Assembly: GCF_041435215.1 (NCBI RefSeq) | Contig: NZ_CP108394.1 | Coordinates: 4,340,001-4,404,000 of the forward strand | From: Streptomyces sp. NBC_01314 | Lineage (GTDB): Bacteria; Actinomycetota; Actinomycetes; Streptomycetales; Streptomycetaceae | Length of the DNA: 64,000 nt | Direction: 5' to 3' | Shown: positions 36,740 through 47,313 of the stretch, piece by piece | Numbering within the stretch: the stretch's first letter is position 1 | Layout of the letters: each line of letters starts with the position of its first letter | Made by a program: the position numbers and the translations under genes | The notes under the pieces: model-generated | Databases searched by the model: none | What the model saw: only the letters and a program-made list of their open reading frames with translations | Told to the model about the DNA's origin: nothing

Positions 36740-38089
36740 CTACCCCGTGCAGCCCTTCTGGCCCGAGGCCAGGGTCACGCAGGCCGTGGCCTCGCCCGCG
36801 TCCTTCACCGTGATCATCTGGGTGTAGGCGATGTTGTCGCCGACCGCTTCGATGGCGGCGGTCTGCTTGGTCCTGCCGACCGCGACCTGGACCTCGTCAC
36901 CCTGGGCGGCGCCGGTGATGCGGGCCCACGCGGCCTGACAGGTCTTGCTGTAGCGGACCTCGACCCTCGTCGTGCCCACCGTGGCCTCGTCGGCGGTCCG
37001 CACGAGATTGCCGATGCACCCCATGGTCTCCGGGTCCTTGCCGTCGCAGTCCTTGCCGCTGCACTTCACTCCGGCCGGGAGGTCGGGGTTCGTACCGATC
37101 GAGGTCGACGGGGAGGTCGGCGGCTTGTCCTCCGCCTGGCCCTTCCCGTCACCATTGATGAGGAAGAAGGCCGCCGCGATCACGACGAGCGCACCGACGG
37201 CTCCCGCGAGGAACATCGTCACGCGCCGCTTCGGCTGGGAATCGCCGTCGTCGGAACGCCCGCCGCCGCCCGGCGGCGGGCCGAAGACTCCGGACGGCAT
37301 CGAGGCGCTACCGGGACCCTGGGCACCACCGGAGACCGACGCACCGGCCGCTACGCGGGACGAGGACGCCGACGACGTCGAGGAAACCGACGAGGGCGAC
37401 CCGCCGGCCAGGCCCAATGACGAAGGCGACGGCGACGGCGTCAACGGGGCCGACGAAGGCGTGGTACCCCAACTGATGCGCGACGCGCCGCCGGCGATCG
37501 CCCCCGCACCGCCACCGCCGTACGGCGGGACGGAGGAAGAGGGGGACGAGGAGGAGGAAGAGGACGGTGACGAGGTGGACGGCGTGGCCGAACCCCCGTA
37601 CGGCGGACGCGAGGCGCGGTCGCCGCCCGACGAGCGCGGCTGCACCGGGACCGACGGCGAGACGCCCGCCGGGCCCGCCACACCCGGTGTCGCGGTCGCG
37701 CTCCGGCTTCCCCTGCCGTTCCTGCCGCCCTTGACGGTGGACTGACCGCCCGTCTCCCCCAGGGCGGCGCGCGCCTGGGAGATACGGATCGCCTCCATGG
37801 TCATGTCATGGCGCATCTCCGAACGGCTCCAGGCACGCTCGGCCAGCTCCCACATGGTGGTCAGATGAAGGGGATCGGTACCGGTCACCTCGGCCAACGC
37901 GACGATCGCGCCTTTCGGCGCGAGCAGTCTGCCGTTGAGATACCGCTCCCAGGACGTCTTGCTGTAGCCCGTGCGGTCGGCCACCGCGGCGATGCTCAGC
38001 CCACCGCGGTCGACGAGCCGGCGCAACTGGCCCGCGAACTCCCTGACCTGTGGATCGAGCTCATCGGGCAAGGCCCTCCAACGAGGCAT
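36740..38089 (-). CDS. XRE-type HTH protein with membrane helix and DUF2690 domain
   Basis: 449 residues. The N-terminal helix-turn-helix (VREFAGQLRRLVDRGGLSIAAVADRTGYSKTSWERYLNG, about residues 15-55) is followed by a long Gly/Ser/Pro linker, one membrane helix near residues 293-313 and an extracytoplasmic DUF2690 domain with paired Cys (KCSGKDCDGKDPETMGC). It may sense something outside and bind DNA inside. The N-terminus is clearly paralogous to the gene at 39377. The ATG at 38089 has GGGGGGAAG 6 nt upstream. Confidence 0.88.
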   Translation of the reverse strand: MPRWRALPDELDPQVREFAGQLRRLVDRGGLSIAAVADRTGYSKTSWERYLNGRLLAPKGAIVALAEVTGTDPLHLTTMWELAERAWSRSEMRHDMTMEAIRISQARAALGETGGQSTVKGGRNGRGSRSATATPGVAGPAGVSPSVPVQPRSSGGDRASRPPYGGSATPSTSSPSSSSSSSPSSSVPPYGGGGAGAIAGGASRISWGTTPSSAPLTPSPSPSSLGLAGGSPSSVSSTSSASSSRVAAGASVSGGAQGPGSASMPSGVFGPPPGGGGRSDDGDSQPKRRVTMFLAGAVGALVVIAAAFFLINGDGKGQAEDKPPTSPSTSIGTNPDLPAGVKCSGKDCDGKDPETMGCIGNLVRTADEATVGTTRVEVRYSKTCQAAWARITGAAQGDEVQVAVGRTKQTAAIEAVGDNIAYTQMITVKDAGEATACVTLASGQKGCTG

Positions 38090-38741
<652 letters not shown>

Positions 38742-39275
38742 ATGCAACTCAAGGCCAGGCTGCTGCTCGGGGCCGTCGCCGTGACGGCCTCGGCCGGGCT
38801 CGCGCTCGGCGTCGCCGCTCCGCTCGCCACCGCTTCCGGGCCGTACGTCGTGGACGGCTCCGGCGCCGCGCACAACGACTGGGGCGACGAGGGCACGCTG
38901 TCCGTCAACTCGCACTCCAAGAGCAACGCGACGCGGCTGTGGCAGAGCGTCCTGTACGCCGACGGCGCCAAGTGGAAGGACTCCAGCGGGAATCCGCACA
39001 CCTTCGGTCAGGGGGACATCGACGGGATCTTCGGCTGGAAGACCCGCTCCGCGACCAAGTACTGGCAGGCGCAGGAGGATCTGGAGGACGTCGACGGGAT
39101 CGTCGGCAAGGAGACCTTCGGGCAGGCCGACGGCTTCCTGGACGGGCCGTACAGCGACGGCAAGGTCACCTACACCGGCCTGGAGCACGAGGTGACCTTC
39201 AAGCGGCTCGACGGCGAGTACTACGTCGAGGTCGGCTCGACGTGGAAGGTCGCCGCGTACGACTGGCGCGGCTGA
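38742..39275 (+). CDS. secreted peptidoglycan-binding domain protein
   Basis: 177 residues. Signal peptide (LLLGAVAVTASAGLALGVAAPLATA, cleavage near residue 32), then a PG_binding_1-like domain with LWQSVLYADG, GDIDGIFGWKTRSATKYWQ and VDGIVGKETFGQA. It probably binds cell-wall glycan. The ATG at 38742 follows GGGGGATC. It lies between two paralogous XRE-membrane genes, which suggests a shared envelope role. Confidence 0.85.
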   Translation: MQLKARLLLGAVAVTASAGLALGVAAPLATASGPYVVDGSGAAHNDWGDEGTLSVNSHSKSNATRLWQSVLYADGAKWKDSSGNPHTFGQGDIDGIFGWKTRSATKYWQAQEDLEDVDGIVGKETFGQADGFLDGPYSDGKVTYTGLEHEVTFKRLDGEYYVEVGSTWKVAAYDWRG

Positions 39276-39369
39276 GGAGCATGTCGGCGTCGGCTCCGGC
39301 CGGTGACGGCGGATGGCGCCGACGCCGGTCGCCCGGCCGGGGCGACCGGTAGGACCGAGGGCTGGGCGA

Positions 39370-39397
39370 GGGGCCGTCACGGCAGCGTGACGGCCCC
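39370..39397. terminator. bidirectional terminator at the convergent junction
   Basis: GGGGCCGTCACG-GCAG-CGTGACGGCCCC is a perfect 12-bp stem. It overlaps the last codons of the minus-strand XRE gene and lies 94 nt past the peptidoglycan-binding gene. Confidence 0.65.
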
Positions 39398-39892
39398 GAT
39401 CAGCGCGGCGCCGACGAGGGCCAGGGCGAGCAGCACGGCGAGGGCGGCGTAGAGGGCGATGCGGCCGGGTGGGCGGGGGTTCGGCTCGTCGGCGGGGGTG
39501 TCCCACCAGGGGAGCGTGGGGTCGTCCTCGTACGCCTCCGAGTCGGCCTCCGCCCCGGCCCGCTCCCCTGCCCCGGCCCCCACGGGGTGCGGCGGCCGGG
39601 ACGGGGGCACCGTCTGGGGTGCCGGGCGTGGCCAGGACCGTACGGCCAGTTCCCAGCGCACCCCGAAGCGCTCGGTGTCCTCCCCTGCGACCCGGCACAG
39701 GGCGGCGACCGCCTGCCGGGGCGGGGGCTGGGTGCCGTTGAGGTACCGCTGCCAGGAGGACTTGCTGTACGCGGTGCGCGCGCCGAGCGCGACGAGACTG
39801 AGTCCCGTGCGGTCCTTCAGCAGGCGCAACTGCTCGACGAAATGCTGTACCTCCGGGGGGAGTTCGTCCGGCAGCGGCTGCCAGGCGCTCAT
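39377..39892 (-). CDS. small XRE-type HTH membrane protein
   Basis: 171 residues. The start (LPDELPPEVQHFVEQLRLLKDRTGLSLVALGARTAYSKSSWQRYLNG) is closely similar to the gene at 36740. A Pro/Ala/Glu-rich linker and a C-terminal helix (IALYAALAVLLALALVGAALIGAV) complete it, and no DUF2690 domain follows. The ATG at 39892 follows GAGGAGGCAG. It may be a shortened duplicate or a partner of the larger paralogue. Confidence 0.85.
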   Translation of the reverse strand: MSAWQPLPDELPPEVQHFVEQLRLLKDRTGLSLVALGARTAYSKSSWQRYLNGTQPPPRQAVAALCRVAGEDTERFGVRWELAVRSWPRPAPQTVPPSRPPHPVGAGAGERAGAEADSEAYEDDPTLPWWDTPADEPNPRPPGRIALYAALAVLLALALVGAALIGAVTLP

Positions 39893-40361
39893 CGGCTGCC
39901 TCCTCGGTTCAGGAGCGGGTCTGAGCAGGTGACGACGGTCGTGGGTGATCCGGTTCCCGCCGGTACGGACGCCGGCGGCGTGGGCGGGCGGACAGCGCGA
40001 GGAGTGACGCGGACGGCTTCGTGAGGCGAAGCGAAGGGTGCGACGAGGGGGCGCGTGAGGCGACCCGCACCCCCGCTTGCAGGCGCCCACGCCCCGGCTT
40101 CCGGATGCCCTCCGAGTGTCACCCGAACACCATGACGGCATGCCTTGACAGCATGCCGTGATGACGTCCGGGTGCCGTCGTCGTCGCCCGGTGCGGACAC
40201 CTTGGCGGAATGGTCACTTCCGTGCCACAGCGGGCTGACAGGTGTTGAACGGGGCGTTCGCCGTGTTGGACCGTGGAGTGCGACGGCGGTCCGTCCTTAC
40301 TCGGGGGAGGGGACGGACCGCCGTCGCGTGCACTCGGGACCGGGGGCGGGGCGGAACGGCC
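39893..40361. other. intergenic region with two inverted repeats
   Basis: 469 bp upstream of the small XRE gene and downstream of the DUF3017 gene. ACGGCATG and CATGCCGT (40135-40159) form an 8-9-8 inverted repeat containing TTGACA. The terminator at 40281-40326 follows. I see no credible gene. Confidence 0.6.
40281..40326 (-). terminator. terminator of the folD-DUF3017 operon
   Basis: CGACGGCGGTCCGTCC and GGACGGACCGCCGTCG form a perfect 16-bp stem with a 14-nt loop, 36 nt after the DUF3017 stop. Confidence 0.75.
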
Positions 40362-41222
40362 TCAGCCCGCCTCGTCGCCCACCGTGAAGTGGAGCGTGTC
40401 CTTGAGAAACGGGATCTCCAGCAACGGGTTCGGCTGGGCCATCAGCGCGAGGAGCACGATGGCGGTGCCCAGGACGATGTACGTGGCCATGTCGGTGAAA
40501 CGGGAGCGGACGGCGAGCATGCCGACGTCCCGGACGGCCCAGCGCAGCACCGCGCCGGCGAGCAGCGCGGCCCCGATCAGGATCGTGCCGACCCGGAACA
40601 CGTCCAGCGCGGTGAGCAGCAGCCCGAGCCCCACGGTGGACAGCACGGCGAGGATCGGCCACTGGCGGACGGGCGCGGGCGCCTCACGCCGCGCCGCCCG
40701 GCCACCACCCTCGGGCCGCGCGGTGTCCTTGGTGAACATCGGGAACCGCCGGGTACCGCGAACGGGCTTGCCCTCGGTATCGGGCACGCTGATGTGATCC
40801 CGCACCGTGATCCCGTCAGCGGCCTCGGTCGCCCCAGCAGCCTCGGTAGCTCCAGCCACCTCAGTCGCCCCAGCAGCCTCGGGCGCCCCGGCCGTCCCGG
40901 CAGCCCCAGCCGCCTCGGCCGTCCCGGTCGTCCCCGCGGACCTCGACATCTTCGCCCTCTCCGACGCCGCAGCCCCGTCCGCAGCCCTGTCCGTCGTCCC
41001 GGACCGCTCCGCGGCCTCCGGCCCGTCAGTCGTCGTCTCCCCGGGCGGCTCGCCCTTCTCCCCCGCGCCGGCAGCTGCCGAAGAACCCGTCGGCGCCCCC
41101 GAAGCCCCGGGCTTCACCGACCCCTCCGGCTTTCCCGGCCCGGTCACCTTCCCCGACGCCCCGGACGCCCCCGACGCCCGCGGCACCCTCGAAGCGCCCT
41201 CCGCCCTGCCGTCAGCCGGCAC
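40362..41222 (-). CDS. DUF3017 membrane protein with Ala/Gly-rich extension
   Basis: 286 residues. The C-terminal 110 residues hold the DUF3017 core with three hydrophobic segments ([57 protein letters not shown]). The N-terminal half is low complexity, including several AGATE units. The GTG at 41222 overlaps the 3' end of folD by 11 bp, so translation is coupled. DUF3017 genes commonly follow folD in Streptomyces; the function is unknown. The start within the low-complexity region is uncertain. Confidence 0.8.
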   Translation of the reverse strand: MPADGRAEGASRVPRASGASGASGKVTGPGKPEGSVKPGASGAPTGSSAAAGAGEKGEPPGETTTDGPEAAERSGTTDRAADGAAASERAKMSRSAGTTGTAEAAGAAGTAGAPEAAGATEVAGATEAAGATEAADGITVRDHISVPDTEGKPVRGTRRFPMFTKDTARPEGGGRAARREAPAPVRQWPILAVLSTVGLGLLLTALDVFRVGTILIGAALLAGAVLRWAVRDVGMLAVRSRFTDMATYIVLGTAIVLLALMAQPNPLLEIPFLKDTLHFTVGDEAG

Positions 41223-42066
41223 TGCGCTCCGCCGCCTCGACCACGTTGACGAGCAGCTGGGCACGGGTCATCGGGCCGACGCCGCCGGGGTTGGGGGAGA
41301 TCCATCCGGCGACCTCCGCGACGCCGGGGTGGACGTCGCCGACGATCTTGCCCTCGGCGGAGCGGGAGACACCGACGTCGAGGACGGCGGCGCCCGGCTT
41401 CACGTCCTCGGGCCGGACGAGGTGGGCGGAGCCGGCCGCGGCGACGATGATGTCCGCCTTCCTCAGGTGCGCGGCCAGGTCACGCGTGCCGGTGTGGCAC
41501 TGGGTCACCGTCGCGTTCTCGGTGCGCCGGGTGAGCAGCAGCGGCATCGGGCGCCCGATCGTCACACCGCGCCCGACGACCACGACGTCGGCGCCCTTGA
41601 TCTCGACGCCGTACTGGCGGAGGAGGGTCAGGACAGCGTTCGGGGTGCAGGGCAGCGGGGCGGGCTCGTTGAGGACGAGGCGCCCGAGGTTCATCGGGTG
41701 CAGACCGTCCGCGTCCTTGTCGGGGTCCATCAGTTCGAGGATGCGGTTCTCGTCGATGCCCTTGGGGAGTGGGAGCTGAACGATGTAGCCGGTGCAGGCG
41801 GGGTCCTCGTTGAGTTCCCGCACCACCGCCTCGATCTCCTCCTGGGTCGCGGTCGCGGGCAGTTCGCGCTGGATGGAGGCGATGCCGACCTGCGCGCAGT
41901 CGCGGTGCTTGCCCGCGACGTACTTCTGGCTTCCGGGGTCTTCGCCGACCAGGATCGTGCCGAGTCCGGGCGTGACGCCCTTCTCCTTCAGCACCGCCAC
42001 GCGGGCGGTCAGCTCGGACTTGATCGCGGCTGCGGTGGCCTTGCCATCGAGAATCTGGGCGCTCAT
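41212..42066 (-). CDS. folD: methylenetetrahydrofolate dehydrogenase / methenyltetrahydrofolate cyclohydrolase
   Basis: 284 residues, the usual FolD length. It interconverts methylene-, methenyl- and formyl-tetrahydrofolate. The motif [13 protein letters not shown] carries the catalytic Tyr/Lys. [16 protein letters not shown] and [18 protein letters not shown] (NADP loop) are diagnostic, and [15 protein letters not shown] closes the family signature. It feeds formyl donors to purN and purH nearby. It is translationally coupled to the DUF3017 gene. Confidence 0.97.
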   Translation of the reverse strand: MSAQILDGKATAAAIKSELTARVAVLKEKGVTPGLGTILVGEDPGSQKYVAGKHRDCAQVGIASIQRELPATATQEEIEAVVRELNEDPACTGYIVQLPLPKGIDENRILELMDPDKDADGLHPMNLGRLVLNEPAPLPCTPNAVLTLLRQYGVEIKGADVVVVGRGVTIGRPMPLLLTRRTENATVTQCHTGTRDLAAHLRKADIIVAAAGSAHLVRPEDVKPGAAVLDVGVSRSAEGKIVGDVHPGVAEVAGWISPNPGGVGPMTRAQLLVNVVEAAERSAG

Positions 42067-42451
42067 GGCCCCAATCTTCGCGGATGACCGGCGCCGGGTT
42101 CCAATCCGGTCACCTGACGGACGCCCTCCGCCCACTTCCGCACGCCCTCCGCCCGCTTCCGGACACGCGGCGGGTCGTTCTCGACAGTGCCGTGCCGACA
42201 GCGCCGTACCGACAGGGCCCTGCCCTAAAAGGCAGTACCCGACAGGGCGGCGACCCGCGCCCGACAAGATCGGATGTGTTGCACTTGCACAACACCCGAT
42301 GAATCTCCCTGGACATCCGGCCGGACGTATAAAACGATTGGGTCACAGTGCCGCGGGCACTGCCGGGGGGCGTGACCATTTCCAAAGATCCAGGGCATTC
42401 CTCCGACCCGTGCCGCGCGTCCCCGCACCAGGCAACGGAGGAAACCCCGCC
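42067..42451. other. divergent intergenic region with long imperfect dyad
   Basis: 385 bp between folD and the Pro/Gln-rich membrane-protein gene. A direct repeat of about 20 bp (ACGCCCTCCGCCC-CTTCCG) occurs twice near 42120-42160. A 32-bp dyad centred near 42285 is followed by TATAAAAC at 42328-42335, a possible -10 element. No gene is seen. Confidence 0.55.
42269..42300. promoter_or_regulatory. 32-bp imperfect dyad
   Basis: The left arm ATCGGATGTGTTGCA and the complement of the right arm (ATCGGGTGTTGTGCA) agree at 12 of 15 positions, with TGTTGCACTTGCACAACA at the centre. It precedes TATAAAAC by 28 nt and is a candidate operator for the downstream gene. Confidence 0.45.
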
Positions 42452-43060
42452 ATGAGTTTCGGCGACCCGAACAACCCGTACGGCCCGCCCCAGCAGCAGC
42501 CGCCCGCCCAGGGCTACGGCTACCCGCAGCAGACCCCTCCCCAGCAGCCGGGGTACGGCTACCCGGCCGCCCCGCCGGTCTCCCAGGGATACGGCGGCGG
42601 CTACCCGGACGCGCCCGCGGTCATCCCGGGCGGGGTGAAGGCCTCGCGCATCATGCTGTACGTGCTGGGCGCCTTCCAGGCGATCGGTGGCGTGGCGCTG
42701 ATGGTGGCCAGCGCCTGGTTCGCCGACTACCTCTCGGACAGTGCCACGTCCGACGGCTCGGTCTCCTCGGCGGACGCGGACACCATCGCGAACGTCGGCG
42801 CCGGCGTGTTCATCGCCTTCGGCGTGCTCACCATCGGTTTCGCGGTCTGGGGAATCCTCACCGCGGCGAAGTTCTCCACCGGGCGCGGGGGCATCCGGAT
42901 CTCTGCGATCGTCTACGCCTCGTTCGTCACGCTGTTCAGCGCGATCAGCATCCTGGGTGCCAATCTCTTCGCCTTGATCAGCCTCGCCCTCGGCGTCATG
43001 ATCATCGTGTTCTGCTCCAAGCAGGACGCCGGCCAGTGGTTCAACCGCCAGCGCTACTGA
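42452..43060 (+). CDS. Pro/Gln/Tyr-rich membrane protein
   Basis: 202 residues. A cytoplasmic tail of about 60 residues (NPYGPPQQQPPAQGYGYPQQ) precedes four hydrophobic segments (MLYVLGAFQAIGGVALMVASAWF; VGAGVFIAFGVLTIGFAVWGIL; ISAIVYASFVTLFSAISILG; ALISLALGVMIIVF). This PQ-rich four-helix layout is common in Streptomyces but has no established role. CAACGGAGG precedes the ATG at 42452. Confidence 0.85.
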   Translation: MSFGDPNNPYGPPQQQPPAQGYGYPQQTPPQQPGYGYPAAPPVSQGYGGGYPDAPAVIPGGVKASRIMLYVLGAFQAIGGVALMVASAWFADYLSDSATSDGSVSSADADTIANVGAGVFIAFGVLTIGFAVWGILTAAKFSTGRGGIRISAIVYASFVTLFSAISILGANLFALISLALGVMIIVFCSKQDAGQWFNRQRY

Positions 43061-43082
43061 GCGACCGAGCACCGCACCCGAA

Positions 43083-43114
43083 GGGCCGTGCCTCCCTACG
43101 AGGGGGCACGGCCC
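43083..43114. terminator. bidirectional terminator
   Basis: GGGCCGTGCC and GGCACGGCCC pair perfectly (10 bp), with additional TCCC/GGGG pairing in the loop. It separates the convergent 42452 and 43123 genes. Confidence 0.7.
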
Positions 43115-43122
43115 TCGGCGTG

Positions 43123-43488
43123 TCACAGCGGGCAGAAGCCCCCGGTGGCCGGCGACACGTAGTTCACGCCGTGGTCCCAGGTCTGCGTCTGGCCGGGTCC
43201 GAGCGGATAGCTCAGGCTGCCGCCGATGCAGTAGGCCGTGTTCGTGGCGTTGACGACCGCGGAGACACGGAGAGCGGGGCTGTAGGTGGCCCGGTCCCCC
43301 TCTTTCACCAGCACCGGCTGAGCGCCGAACAACGGTTGGAGACACACGTACCCGTGGAGACAGGACACCACCGCCTCGTCCTCGGCGGCGCCCGCACTCG
43401 CCGCGCCGCTCCATCCCGTACCGAGCGCGACGGCGAGCACCGCCCCGACGGCCGCGATCCGGCGTAACCGACTCGACCTGTTGCGCAT
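43123..43488 (-). CDS. small secreted protein
   Basis: 121 residues. A clear signal peptide (RRIAAVGAVLAVALGTGWSGAASAGA) precedes a mature part of about 88 residues with four Cys (VVSCLHGYVCLQ, AYCIGG, GGFCPL), likely forming two disulfides outside the cell. No named family. The ATG at 43488 follows AGGGGGTC. It is divergent from the Ser/Thr kinase gene. Confidence 0.8.
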   Translation of the reverse strand: MRNRSSRLRRIAAVGAVLAVALGTGWSGAASAGAAEDEAVVSCLHGYVCLQPLFGAQPVLVKEGDRATYSPALRVSAVVNATNTAYCIGGSLSYPLGPGQTQTWDHGVNYVSPATGGFCPL

Positions 43489-43716
43489 GACCGACCCCCT
43501 GAGTCCCTGTCGATTGGGTGGACCCCTCGACCCTCGCAGCGGAACGCACGCCTCTGCACCGGGATATCGGCCATTCCGCACGCTCTCGCCGCAATGAGGG
43601 CCTTCTTCCGGCGGGCCGTTCCCGATTTCGCCGCACGGTAGTCTCTCGTCAACTTGTGTTGCCAAGGGGACAGTTGAGGCAGCGCACGACGAGAGAGAAC
43701 ACCACCCGGGGGACCC

Positions 43717-45636
43717 ATGTCAGACCAGCGGCCCGAACCGCCGCCGTACTCCCGGGCGTCGCATGACGCCGCCCTGGAGCAGGCGGGCGCGGCCCCGCTG
43801 AGACCCTCGGACCCCGGACGCCTCGGGCGGTACGTACCGCTGGGGCTGCTGGGCAGCGGCGGAATGGGCCGGGTGTATCTGGCGCGGTCCGCCGACAACG
43901 TCCCCGGGCTCGCGGCCGTGAAGGTGATCCGGCCGGAGTACGCCGAGGACACGGAGTTCCGGCGCCGGTTCCAGCGTGAGGCGGGGGTGCACGACCGGGT
44001 CCGTACGCCGTACGCGCCACGGCTGCTCGGCACCGGTTTCGAGCCCGAGGACGAGGCCGGGCACGAACTGCTGTGGATGGCCACGCAGTACCTGCCCGGA
44101 CTCAATCTCACCGACGCGGTCCGCGAGTGCGGCACGCTGCCGCCGGCGGGGGCGTGGCGCCTGGTGGGCGAACTCGGCCGCGCCCTGTCGGCACTGGCCG
44201 CCGCGGGAGTGGTCCACCGCGACCTCAAGCCCTCCAACGTCCTGCTCTCCTCCGACGGCGTGCACGTCATCGACTTCGGCATCTCTCAGGCCGTGGACAG
44301 CAGCGCCATCACGACGACCGGGAACCGGGTCGGCACTCCCGCGTACATGTCGCCCGAGTACCTCCGGGACGGCCGCTGCGACTCCGCCTCGGACGTCTTC
44401 TCCCTCGCCGCGACCCTCGTGTACGCCGTCACCGGCCACGCGCCCTTCGGCGACGGGACCGGCGTCGACGTCATGCACCGGGTCGCCTTCGAGGAGCCCA
44501 AGCCGTCCCTGATGTCCGAAGTGGCCTCGGCCGACCCGGCCTTGGCCGCCCTCCTCACCACCTGCCTGTCCAAGGACCCCACCGCCCGCCCCACCCCCTC
44601 CCGACTCACCGAGGCCGCCCCCACCCCCAACGCCCCCTGGCCCACCCCCCTCGACTCCCGCCTCCTCGGCCGCCGACAGGCCTGCGACCTACTGGCCCGC
44701 ACGACCACCCACCAGCCATCCCACTTCCGCGCACCCGCACCCGCACCACACGCGAAAGCCACGCCCCCACCCCCGGGCTTCGGCCCTGCCACACCGGCGG
44801 GGGCGTACGGGGCGTCGCAACCGCCGGGCGAGCAGGGCACGCCGACACCGCCGGGTGGGTATGGAGCTTCGACGGCGGCCGGTGTGTATGGGGTTGGGGT
44901 GTCCACACCGGCTGGGGCGTACGGGGCGCCGGTGCCGGTGCCGGTCGCCCATGGGGCACCGTCGGTTCCCTGGGCGGGTGGGGTGCAGGTTTCTTCGGTC
45001 AAGGCCCGGCGGAAGACGCCGTACTTCGTCGTCGTGGCCGCCTTGGCGGTGTGTGCGGTGGCCGTGGGGGCGTTCTTCGCCACGCGTCCGGCGGCCGACG
45101 ACTCGGCGTCCGCCACGCCCACGGCCGGTGCCACGACGGCGCCCGACGGGAAGGCGGCGGCGCCACTGCCGGAACCCTCCGGCTCGGCGTCCCCCTCCGC
45201 CAGTGAGAAGAAGGGGGGCGACGAGAGCCCGTCCGCCGAGGCCTCGCCCACGCTCGAGAAGGCCGGTCCCAGCCCCAGCGGCACGGCCGACCCCACCTCC
45301 GACGACGGCGGTTCATCGGACGGCGGCGACAGCGCCACGACCTCCACGCCTACACCCACCGAGGCGGCGACAAAGCCCGCCACGCCGGCCTGGATCTCCC
45401 AGTGCACCTATTATTCCGGCACCGAACTCACCGACCGCGGCGACGAGGGCCAGCGGGTCGTTCAGGTGCAGTGCATGCTCGACAGGCGCGGCTACAACGT
45501 CGGCGGCACGGGCGTGGACGGCAAGTTCGGCAAGAAGACGGAGTCGGCGGTCAAGCAGTTCCAGGGCGCCAAAGGGCTGGAGGTCGACGGCCAGGTCGGC
45601 CCCGACACCTGGGCGGCGCTGCGCGGTACGACGTAG
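43717..45636 (+). CDS. Ser/Thr protein kinase with extracellular peptidoglycan-binding domain
   Basis: 639 residues. The N-terminal kinase is complete: glycine loop G46SGGMG, Lys69, catalytic HRDLKPSN (Asp169, Lys171) and DFG (Asp186). A Gly/Pro/Tyr-rich linker, a helix at about 436-456 and a Ser/Thr/Pro stalk lead to a C-terminal PG_binding_1 domain (VQVQCMLDRRGYNVGGTGVDGKFGKKTESAVKQFQ, then GPDTWAALRG). PASTA domains are absent; the wall-binding domain may take their sensing role. The RBS is GGGGGA before the ATG. Divergent from a small secreted Cys-rich protein. Confidence 0.93.
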   Translation: MSDQRPEPPPYSRASHDAALEQAGAAPLRPSDPGRLGRYVPLGLLGSGGMGRVYLARSADNVPGLAAVKVIRPEYAEDTEFRRRFQREAGVHDRVRTPYAPRLLGTGFEPEDEAGHELLWMATQYLPGLNLTDAVRECGTLPPAGAWRLVGELGRALSALAAAGVVHRDLKPSNVLLSSDGVHVIDFGISQAVDSSAITTTGNRVGTPAYMSPEYLRDGRCDSASDVFSLAATLVYAVTGHAPFGDGTGVDVMHRVAFEEPKPSLMSEVASADPALAALLTTCLSKDPTARPTPSRLTEAAPTPNAPWPTPLDSRLLGRRQACDLLARTTTHQPSHFRAPAPAPHAKATPPPPGFGPATPAGAYGASQPPGEQGTPTPPGGYGASTAAGVYGVGVSTPAGAYGAPVPVPVAHGAPSVPWAGGVQVSSVKARRKTPYFVVVAALAVCAVAVGAFFATRPAADDSASATPTAGATTAPDGKAAAPLPEPSGSASPSASEKKGGDESPSAEASPTLEKAGPSPSGTADPTSDDGGSSDGGDSATTSTPTPTEAATKPATPAWISQCTYYSGTELTDRGDEGQRVVQVQCMLDRRGYNVGGTGVDGKFGKKTESAVKQFQGAKGLEVDGQVGPDTWAALRGTT

Positions 45637-45674
45637 AGAGCTGCCCGCGCGGGCCCCGCCCGGGACGCGTACGG

Positions 45675-45709
45675 CGAAGGGCCCGTCGGTGTGTCCGACG
45701 GGCCCTTCG
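45675..45709. terminator. bidirectional terminator between kinase gene and purH
   Basis: CGAAGGGCCCGTCGG and CCGACGGGCCCTTCG form a perfect 15-bp stem around TGTGT at the convergent junction. Confidence 0.85.
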
Positions 45710-45732
45710 TCCTACGTCATCGGTGGTGCGGC

Positions 45733-47313
45733 TCAGTGGAAGAAGTGCCGCGTCCCGGTGAAGTACATCGTCACGCCCGCCTTCCGCGCGGCCTCGACGA
45801 CCAGCTCGTCACGGACCGATCCGCCCGGCTGCACGACGGCCTTGACGCCGGCCCCGGTGAGGATCTCCAGCCCGTCCGGGAAGGGGAAGAACGCGTCGGA
45901 GGCAGCGTACGAGCCCCGCGCGCGCTCGGCCCCGGCACGCTCGACGGCGAGCTTCGCGGAGTCGACGCGGTTGACCTGCCCCATCCCGACGCCCACCGAG
46001 GCGCCGTCCCTGGCGAGCAGGATGGCGTTGGACTTGACCGCGCGGCAGGCCTTCCAGGCGAACGCCAGCTCGGCCAGCTCGGCCGCGGAGAGGGCGTCCC
46101 CGGTCGCGAGGGTCCAGTTGGCCGGGTCGTCGCCGTCGGCCTGCAGCCGGTCGGTCACCTGGAGGAGCGCACCGCCGTCGACAGGCTTCAGCTCGACCGG
46201 GGCGGCGGGCGCACCCGCCGCCTTCAGCACCCGGATGTTCTTCTTCTTGGCGAGGGCCTCCAGAGCCCCCTCCTCGTAGTCGGGCGCGACGATGACCTCG
46301 GTGAAGATCTCGGCGACCTGCTCGGCCATCTCCTTCGAGACGGGGCGGTTGACCGCGATCACACCGCCGAACGCCGACAGCGGGTCGCACGCGTGCGCCT
46401 TGCGGTGCGCTTCGGCGACATCCGCGCCGACCGCGATCCCGCAGGGGTTGGCGTGCTTGATGATCGCGACGGCCGGCTCGTCGTGGTCGTACGCGGCACG
46501 GCGCGCGGCGTCCGTGTCCGTGTAGTTGTTGTACGACATCTCCTTGCCGTGCAGCTGCTCGGCCTCGGCCAGGCCACCGGTCCCGGAGACGTACAGCGCG
46601 GCGGGCTGGTGCGGGTTCTCGCCGTAGCGCAGGGTGTGCGCGCGCTCCCAGGTCGCCCCGAGGAAGTCGGGGAACTGCGAGTCGTCGGCGGGCGCGTACG
46701 AGGACGCGAACCAGGAGGCCACGGCGACGTCGTACGCGGCCGTGTGCTGGAAGGCCTCGGCCGCGAGCCGCTTGCGGGTGGTGAGGTCGAAGCCGCCGTT
46801 CTGCACGGCCGCGAGCACGTCGGCGTACCGGGCCGGGCTGGTGACGACCGCGACGGAGGGGTGGTTCTTGGCGGCGGCGCGGACCATCGACGGGCCGCCG
46901 ATGTCGATCTGCTCGACGCACTCGTCGGGGGAGGCCCCGGAGGCGACGGTCTCCCGGAACGGGTAGAGGTTCACGATCACGAGGTCGAACGGCTCGACGC
47001 CCAGCTCGGCGAGCTGCTGCCGGTGGTCCTCCAGCCGGAGGTCGGCGAGGATCCCCGCGTGCACCTTGGGGTGCAGGGTCTTGACCCGGCCGTCCAGGCA
47101 CTCGGGGAAGCCGGTCAGCTCCTCGACCTTGGTGACGGGGACGCCGGCAGCGGCGATGCGCCCGGCGGTGGACCCGGTGGAGACGAGTTCGACGCCCGCC
47201 TCGTGCAGGCCGCGCGCGAGGTCCTCGAGGCCCGTCTTGTCGTAGACGCTGACGAGCGCGCGACGGATGCCCCGCTTGCCGCTCTCGGCCGTGACAGTGC
47301 TGTCGGCGGTCAC
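45733..47313 (-). CDS. purH: bifunctional AICAR formyltransferase / IMP cyclohydrolase
   Basis: 526 residues, catalysing the last two steps of IMP synthesis. The N-terminal MGS-like cyclohydrolase domain has [32 protein letters not shown] and VNLYPF, and the C-terminal transformylase part has ELSFAWK-like [23 protein letters not shown] and MGQVNRVDS. It ends with the common [14 protein letters not shown]. The GTG start overlaps the purN stop (GTGA). The formyl donor comes from the folate pathway, to which folD and glyA in this window contribute. Confidence 0.97.
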   Translation of the reverse strand: MTADSTVTAESGKRGIRRALVSVYDKTGLEDLARGLHEAGVELVSTGSTAGRIAAAGVPVTKVEELTGFPECLDGRVKTLHPKVHAGILADLRLEDHRQQLAELGVEPFDLVIVNLYPFRETVASGASPDECVEQIDIGGPSMVRAAAKNHPSVAVVTSPARYADVLAAVQNGGFDLTTRKRLAAEAFQHTAAYDVAVASWFASSYAPADDSQFPDFLGATWERAHTLRYGENPHQPAALYVSGTGGLAEAEQLHGKEMSYNNYTDTDAARRAAYDHDEPAVAIIKHANPCGIAVGADVAEAHRKAHACDPLSAFGGVIAVNRPVSKEMAEQVAEIFTEVIVAPDYEEGALEALAKKKNIRVLKAAGAPAAPVELKPVDGGALLQVTDRLQADGDDPANWTLATGDALSAAELAELAFAWKACRAVKSNAILLARDGASVGVGMGQVNRVDSAKLAVERAGAERARGSYAASDAFFPFPDGLEILTGAGVKAVVQPGGSVRDELVVEAARKAGVTMYFTGTRHFFH

